In this document: positions 60,300-64,000 of the stretch, in pieces
Position numbering within the stretch: the first letter of the stretch is position 1
How the letters are laid out: every line of letters starts with the position of its first letter
DNA from: Spirosoma aerolatum
GTDB taxonomy: Bacteria > Bacteroidota > Bacteroidia > Cytophagales > Spirosomataceae
Direction of reading: 5' to 3'
Assembly: GCF_002056795.1 (NCBI RefSeq)
Contig: NZ_CP020104.1
Span: 5,465,501 to 5,529,500, forward strand
Length of the DNA stretch: 64,000 bases
Translations under genes and position numbers: made by a program
Notes under the pieces: model-generated
The model's database searches: none
What the model was told of the DNA's origin: nothing
What the model saw: only the letters and a program-made list of their open reading frames with translations

Positions 60300-61652
60300 C
60301 TATACCTCAGCCAATAGCCCCTGCGCAATCAGGAAATAGACCCCTATGCCAATGAGGTCGTTGGCTGTGGTAATAAATGGGCCGGAGGCTACCGCCGGGT
60401 TCACCCCGATCCGATTGAGTACCAAGGGGGTAACGGTACCCATAAACGAGGCTAGTAAAACTACAGCCAGCAACGAAATAGCCACCACAAAAAACAGCCG
60501 GGGCTCGCCAATAATAAACGTATACGTCCCTGCAATCAGGCCGACGACTAAGCCATTGATAATAGCGACCAGTAATGTGCGAAGAAGCCGTTTGGCCATC
60601 GTCATACTCAGCCCCGTAGAATCAGTGAGGCTTTGCAGAATGAGTGACGAGGTTTGAATGCCCACATTCCCGCCCGTCGATCCAATGATCGGAATAAAGG
60701 CCGCCAGCGCAGCTACTTTGCCCAGTTCGCTTTGAAACCCATTAATCACGGTAGCCGCCAACAAACTTCCTACAGCACCCGCCACCAGCCAGGGCAATTG
60801 TACTTTCGACCGCTGCCAGACATTGTCATCTTCCTCTACTTCGCCCGATAACCCCGAAATCACCTGAATGTCTTCTTCGGCCTGCTCGGTAATTACATCG
60901 ACGACGTCATCAATAGTAATCCGGCCCAGCAGGCGTTGCTGCACATTGACGACCGGAACAGCATCCAGGTCATACTTTTGCATCACCTCGGCCACTTCCG
61001 CAACGGGTCGGTAGGTTTCCACAAAGACAACATCCTCGTCGTAGATATCGGCAATTTTGGCATTCTTACGGGCCAGCACGATTTTCTTCAACGATACCAG
61101 CCCAAGTAGTTTGCCTACGTCATCGACCACATACACCGCGTACACGTTTTCGACATCTTCGGCCTGTTTCCGAATTTCCTCGATGCAGGCATTCACCGTC
61201 AGATTGACGTTGATCTTGATCAACTCTTTCTGCATCAGGCTACCCGCTACACCATCTTCGTAATGCAGCAGGTCCAGAATGAACCGCGCCTGCTCGCGGT
61301 CTTCCAGCAATCCCATGACTTCCTCGCGCACCTGAATAGGCTGCTCATTGAGCAAGTCAACGGCATCGTCCGAATCCATCTGGTTGATAAACGGAGCCAG
61401 TTCTTCGGAGGTAAAGAGCTTTAACAGATTGGTACGTTCGGCCGGGTCAAGATTAGCCAGAATTTCAGCCCCTACCGATTTATCCAGCAAACTCAGCAGA
61501 TAATGCGCTGATTCGGATTCCAACTCATCCAGAATACCCGAAATATCGGCTGGAAACAGCTCTTCCATCTCCGCGCGCAACAGCGCGTCGTCGCCCGCAT
61601 CAATGGCCGACTGGATTCGTTCCAGGTATTCTTTGGTGAGTTCGAACGTCAC
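60300..61652 (-). CDS. mgtE: magnesium transporter MgtE
   Basis: The protein has 450 residues, the usual MgtE length. Order: N domain (1-130, helical, acidic repeats such as ILDELESESAHYLLSLL), two CBS domains (about 135-255, with YAVYVVDDVGKLLGLVSLKK and DAVPVVNVQQRLLGRITIDD), a connecting helix, then five membrane helices including GSTGGNVGIQTSSLILQSL and VNPAVASGPFITTANDLIGI. It imports Mg2+ with cytosolic gating by the CBS and N domains. The start is GTG at 61652, upstream of an octamer hairpin. Confidence 0.96.
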   Translation of the reverse strand: MTFELTKEYLERIQSAIDAGDDALLRAEMEELFPADISGILDELESESAHYLLSLLDKSVGAEILANLDPAERTNLLKLFTSEELAPFINQMDSDDAVDLLNEQPIQVREEVMGLLEDREQARFILDLLHYEDGVAGSLMQKELIKINVNLTVNACIEEIRKQAEDVENVYAVYVVDDVGKLLGLVSLKKIVLARKNAKIADIYDEDVVFVETYRPVAEVAEVMQKYDLDAVPVVNVQQRLLGRITIDDVVDVITEQAEEDIQVISGLSGEVEEDDNVWQRSKVQLPWLVAGAVGSLLAATVINGFQSELGKVAALAAFIPIIGSTGGNVGIQTSSLILQSLTDSTGLSMTMAKRLLRTLLVAIINGLVVGLIAGTYTFIIGEPRLFFVVAISLLAVVLLASFMGTVTPLVLNRIGVNPAVASGPFITTANDLIGIGVYFLIAQGLLAEV

Positions 61653-61659
61653 GACTTAA

Positions 61660-61737
61660 AAAGCGAAAGAGTGAAAGAGCGAAAGAGTGATTTTACTAGG
61701 AAAGCCTGTCTTTCACTCTTTCGCTCTTTCGCTCATT
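61660..61737. repeat. octamer hairpin repeat, copy between rsmA and mgtE
   Basis: Tandem units at 61660-61690 face inverted units at 61709-61737. The right arm contains the last codons and stop of rsmA (encoding SERAKE), and the left arm ends 8 bp from the mgtE start. Confidence 0.92.
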
Positions 61738-62513
61738 AATACTGTCAATTCCACAAACTGTGCCACGCTGAGCTGTTCGGCGCGTTTTTCGAGGTAGGGA
61801 CTGGCAAGGGCAGCTTCGGTCAGACCCAGCGGCTTTAAGGCATTTCGGAGCGTTTTCCGACGCTGATTGAATCCGTGTTTGACCACCTGTACAAATTTCT
61901 TTTCATCACAACCCAACTCCGTTTTATCATTACGTCGAAGCGAAATCACACCGGAATACACTTTGGGGGGCGGATTAAACACGTCTGGATCAACCGTAAA
62001 TTCGTATTTGATGTCGTACCAGGCTTGCAGCAGCACACTCAGGATACCGTAATCTTTGTTGCCTGGCCCCGACGCTACGCGCTGCGCTACCTCCCGCTGA
62101 AACATACCCACCACCTCAGGCACCCGATCGCGCATGTCCAGCACTTTAAAGAGAATCTGGGTCGAAATATTGTACGGGAAGTTGCCTATCACAGCAAAAG
62201 GCTCCGTACTATCGGGTTGTTTAGTAGGTAATAAGTCGGGGCGGATAGTCAGAAAATCGGACGGCAGAATCCGACCTTCCAGTGCTGGAAAATGCTGTTT
62301 CAGATAATCGACCGATTCCCGGTCAATCTCAATAACATACGTCTGAAACCGATTATCGTTCAGTAAAAATTGCGTTAACACCCCCATTCCCGGCCCTATC
62401 TCAAGCACTTCCTGATAGTTGCCATGTCCGGTCAGTAGCTCGGCGATACGCTGCGCAATACTAAGGTCCTTTAAAAAATGCTGACCGAGTTCTTTTTTGG
62501 GCTTTACAGACAT
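61713..62513 (-). CDS. rsmA: 16S rRNA dimethyladenosine transferase
   Basis: The protein has 266 residues from the ATG at 62513. KsgA motifs: KPKKELGQHFLKD, EIGPGMGVLT (SAM site), NFPYNIST (catalytic NxxY type), QREVAQRVASGPGNKDYG and a C-terminal HGFNQRRKTLRNAL. It dimethylates two adenines in helix 45 of 16S rRNA. The last codons (SERAKE) are part of the octamer repeat. A longer frame reaches 62552, but the conserved start favours 62513. Confidence 0.96.
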   Translation of the reverse strand: MSVKPKKELGQHFLKDLSIAQRIAELLTGHGNYQEVLEIGPGMGVLTQFLLNDNRFQTYVIEIDRESVDYLKQHFPALEGRILPSDFLTIRPDLLPTKQPDSTEPFAVIGNFPYNISTQILFKVLDMRDRVPEVVGMFQREVAQRVASGPGNKDYGILSVLLQAWYDIKYEFTVDPDVFNPPPKVYSGVISLRRNDKTELGCDEKKFVQVVKHGFNQRRKTLRNALKPLGLTEAALASPYLEKRAEQLSVAQFVELTVLMSERAKE

Positions 62514-62686
62514 TATACGGGCAATTTTCGGGCGGCTCGGGTTTCGATGCATCTGCCTCTAAGTGCAAAGGTACGGGGCATCCGGCAAATTATGGATTAT
62601 TGGCTGCTAGTGCATCGTATAAATATGCATTCTACTGAATACATCAACGCACAAAGCAGTCGTTCATAACTTATAGCCAACCACGT

Positions 62687-64000
62687 ATGTATAAACCCTA
62701 CCCTATCCTTGCTACGTTTCTACTGCTGATTTGTGGTCTGTTCTCGCAGGCGCAGACGTTACCCATGCAGGCAGCTACTCATTTCAACCAGTTTCAGGAT
62801 GCATACGGTCAGAAAAAACTCGACTCGGCCAGTTACTATGCGCAACAACTCGCTCTCGAAAGTCCAGAACTGTTAAACTTTCTGGTTCACGACAATTTCG
62901 CCCAAAACTTCATTCCGTCAACCCATTCGCCGTCCGATAGCGTTTTTGCCCGGCAATTGCTTCAAAAACTATATTCGGGTAACCTGGCCCTTCAGCGCAG
63001 TACGTACCCACTACACCAATGGCAGGACATCCAATCCAATCTGAACAATAGTCTGAAACTTCACCAATTACTGAAGGGATTTATGGTTGCTCAGGAGCGT
63101 ACTGAAGAAGAAATCGGGAATCGGCTGGATCGGTATGCGTTATTGATTTATAACGCCTTAAAGCCACACCCTGCCTATGCTGAACTGGCCGACACCTTGT
63201 TTGAACACACTCGTCGTCGGCTTGAGCACGCAGTGAATGGGTTTTACTATCAACAAACCGATGATCGAAGACAACGGGCCGGGCGAGCCTACTTCCGGTA
63301 TCTGATGGCTTATGCGAATTTTGTGAAAGCCAATGAAGCGTTAAGTCAGCAAAATCCGACGCTGGCCGAGTCGTATTTGAAAGCGGCCTCTCAGTTCAGC
63401 CCCGACGATACCGACCGGATGGCCAAGTCGGCCTATTTCTATGAAGCCGCGTTTCTGCTGGATGGCAAGGAAGATTTTCATGAAGGGTATGCCCAATTCC
63501 TGATGGCAAAAGGCGACACCACCAAGGCGGTAGATGTACTAACGGAACTGACGCTGGCTGACCCCGGCAATCTGCCCCTGCTTAAAAACTACTATCAGAA
63601 AACCCATTTTTCAACCATACCCTTCCAGACCTACTGGACAAAAAAGCTCAATGAAAAGTTGAAGCCTTCTGAGACGTTTCGAATGACAGACCTCAGCACT
63701 AGCGTATTCGACTATAAAACGCTTCGCGGAAAGTGGATATTGATTGATTTCTGGGGAACCTGGTGCCAGCCCTGCGTAGAAGAGCTGCCCCGCTTCCAGA
63801 CTTTTTATACCGATTTACAAAAGAATGGTCCTGGCAATATTGTGGTTTTTACCGCTGCCTCACACGACACCGAAGTGCGGGTCAGGGAGTTCATGAAAAA
63901 ACATGGGTATACGTTTCCCGTTGTAATGGCCGATGAAACCTTTATCAAACAATTCCGGGTCGGCGAATACCCTACCAAGGTCTTAATCACTCCCCAAGGA
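62687..64000 (+). CDS. TlpA-like thioredoxin-fold secreted protein (partial, cut by window edge)
   Basis: The open frame runs to the right edge with 438 codons and no stop. It begins MYKPYPILATFLLLICGLFS, a signal peptide ending AQA near residue 23. Residues about 30-330 are helical, TPR-like. From about 340 a thioredoxin fold starts, with IDFWGTWCQPCVEELPRFQ (WCQPC redox motif) and later VVFTAASHDTEVRV and YPTKVLIT (cis-Pro). This matches TlpA/ResA-like disulfide reductases that act in the periplasm. The end of the protein is not in the window. Confidence 0.88.
   Translation, partial: MYKPYPILATFLLLICGLFSQAQTLPMQAATHFNQFQDAYGQKKLDSASYYAQQLALESPELLNFLVHDNFAQNFIPSTHSPSDSVFARQLLQKLYSGNLALQRSTYPLHQWQDIQSNLNNSLKLHQLLKGFMVAQERTEEEIGNRLDRYALLIYNALKPHPAYAELADTLFEHTRRRLEHAVNGFYYQQTDDRRQRAGRAYFRYLMAYANFVKANEALSQQNPTLAESYLKAASQFSPDDTDRMAKSAYFYEAAFLLDGKEDFHEGYAQFLMAKGDTTKAVDVLTELTLADPGNLPLLKNYYQKTHFSTIPFQTYWTKKLNEKLKPSETFRMTDLSTSVFDYKTLRGKWILIDFWGTWCQPCVEELPRFQTFYTDLQKNGPGNIVVFTAASHDTEVRVREFMKKHGYTFPVVMADETFIKQFRVGEYPTKVLITPQG

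Noticed and set aside
1..64000. CRISPR arrays, tRNA, rRNA and complete insertion sequences
   Set aside because: No regular repeat-spacer pattern, no cloverleaf with a TTC-loop signature in the gaps, and no transposase motif were found by eye; a covariance search would be needed to exclude small RNAs.

Overview
The window looks like chromosomal DNA of a Cytophagales bacterium (phylum Bacteroidota), most like Spirosoma or a close relative. This is inferred from gene content and signals, not from a database search. The signs are a TonB-dependent receptor C-terminus, LytS/LytTR two-component genes, many signal peptides ending in AQ, Bacteroidota families (DUF4136, DUF2490, DUF2306, DUF4143, NamZ), few Shine-Dalgarno sites, and several TAnnTTTG-type -7 boxes. 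No rRNA, tRNA, CRISPR array or complete insertion sequence was seen.

Layout. 1-9 kb: receptor tail, a TPR-like secreted protein, a LytS-type kinase fused to pentapeptide repeats with its LytTR regulator, an eIF1/SUI1 protein, an SDR, an ankyrin protein, NamZ and a PD40 lipoprotein. 9-15 kb: a leftward TolC-RND-MFP efflux operon. 15-29 kb: carbohydrate and ester-cleaving enzymes (sialate O-acetylesterase, CE15 glucuronoyl esterase, sulfatase, SGNH-DUF11 protein), mixed with DUF2306, Crp/Fnr, OsmC and MerR-TipAS genes. 28.5-30.5 kb: galU beside a glucuronokinase-like GHMP kinase, which suggests salvage of free glucuronate into UDP-glucuronate. 31-34 kb: a divergent XRE regulator facing an unknown gene, a RecE-like PD-(D/E)XK nuclease and a small gene, resembling a phage-derived recombination module. 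34-43 kb: AraC, thioredoxin-fold protein, iron permease-like protein, a PAS kinase, and a bacteriophytochrome operon (bphP, response regulator, heme oxygenase). 43-49 kb: ribokinase, polysaccharide deacetylase and lipoproteins.

46.8-52.4 kb is a decaying accessory patch. It holds a frameshifted DUF4143 ATPase behind a perfect 17-bp palindrome, a frameshifted cysteine desulfurase carrying an internal inverted repeat, a 27-codon zeta-toxin stub, two tandem paralogous PIN toxin-antitoxin modules (one antitoxin frameshifted), a truncated DUF2442 gene and an HNH nuclease. 52.5-64 kb returns to ordinary genes: an M20 hydrolase, aspS, an OmpR-type two-component pair, DUF2490, GNAT, a DUF4160/DUF2442 pair, mgtE, rsmA and a TlpA-like protein cut by the window edge.

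The strongest feature not explained by genes is a set of palindromic repeat families between genes. One is built from tandem AGYGAAAG octamers in inverted arms (four sites). It reaches into coding sequence, supplying part of a lipoprotein signal peptide and the C-terminus of RsmA. A second has a GCGGGTTTC stem (three sites). A third shares AAATCAT and ATCAG blocks (two sites). Four genes are broken by small indels, at least three of them apparently single-base; this could be real decay or sequencing error and should be checked against reads.
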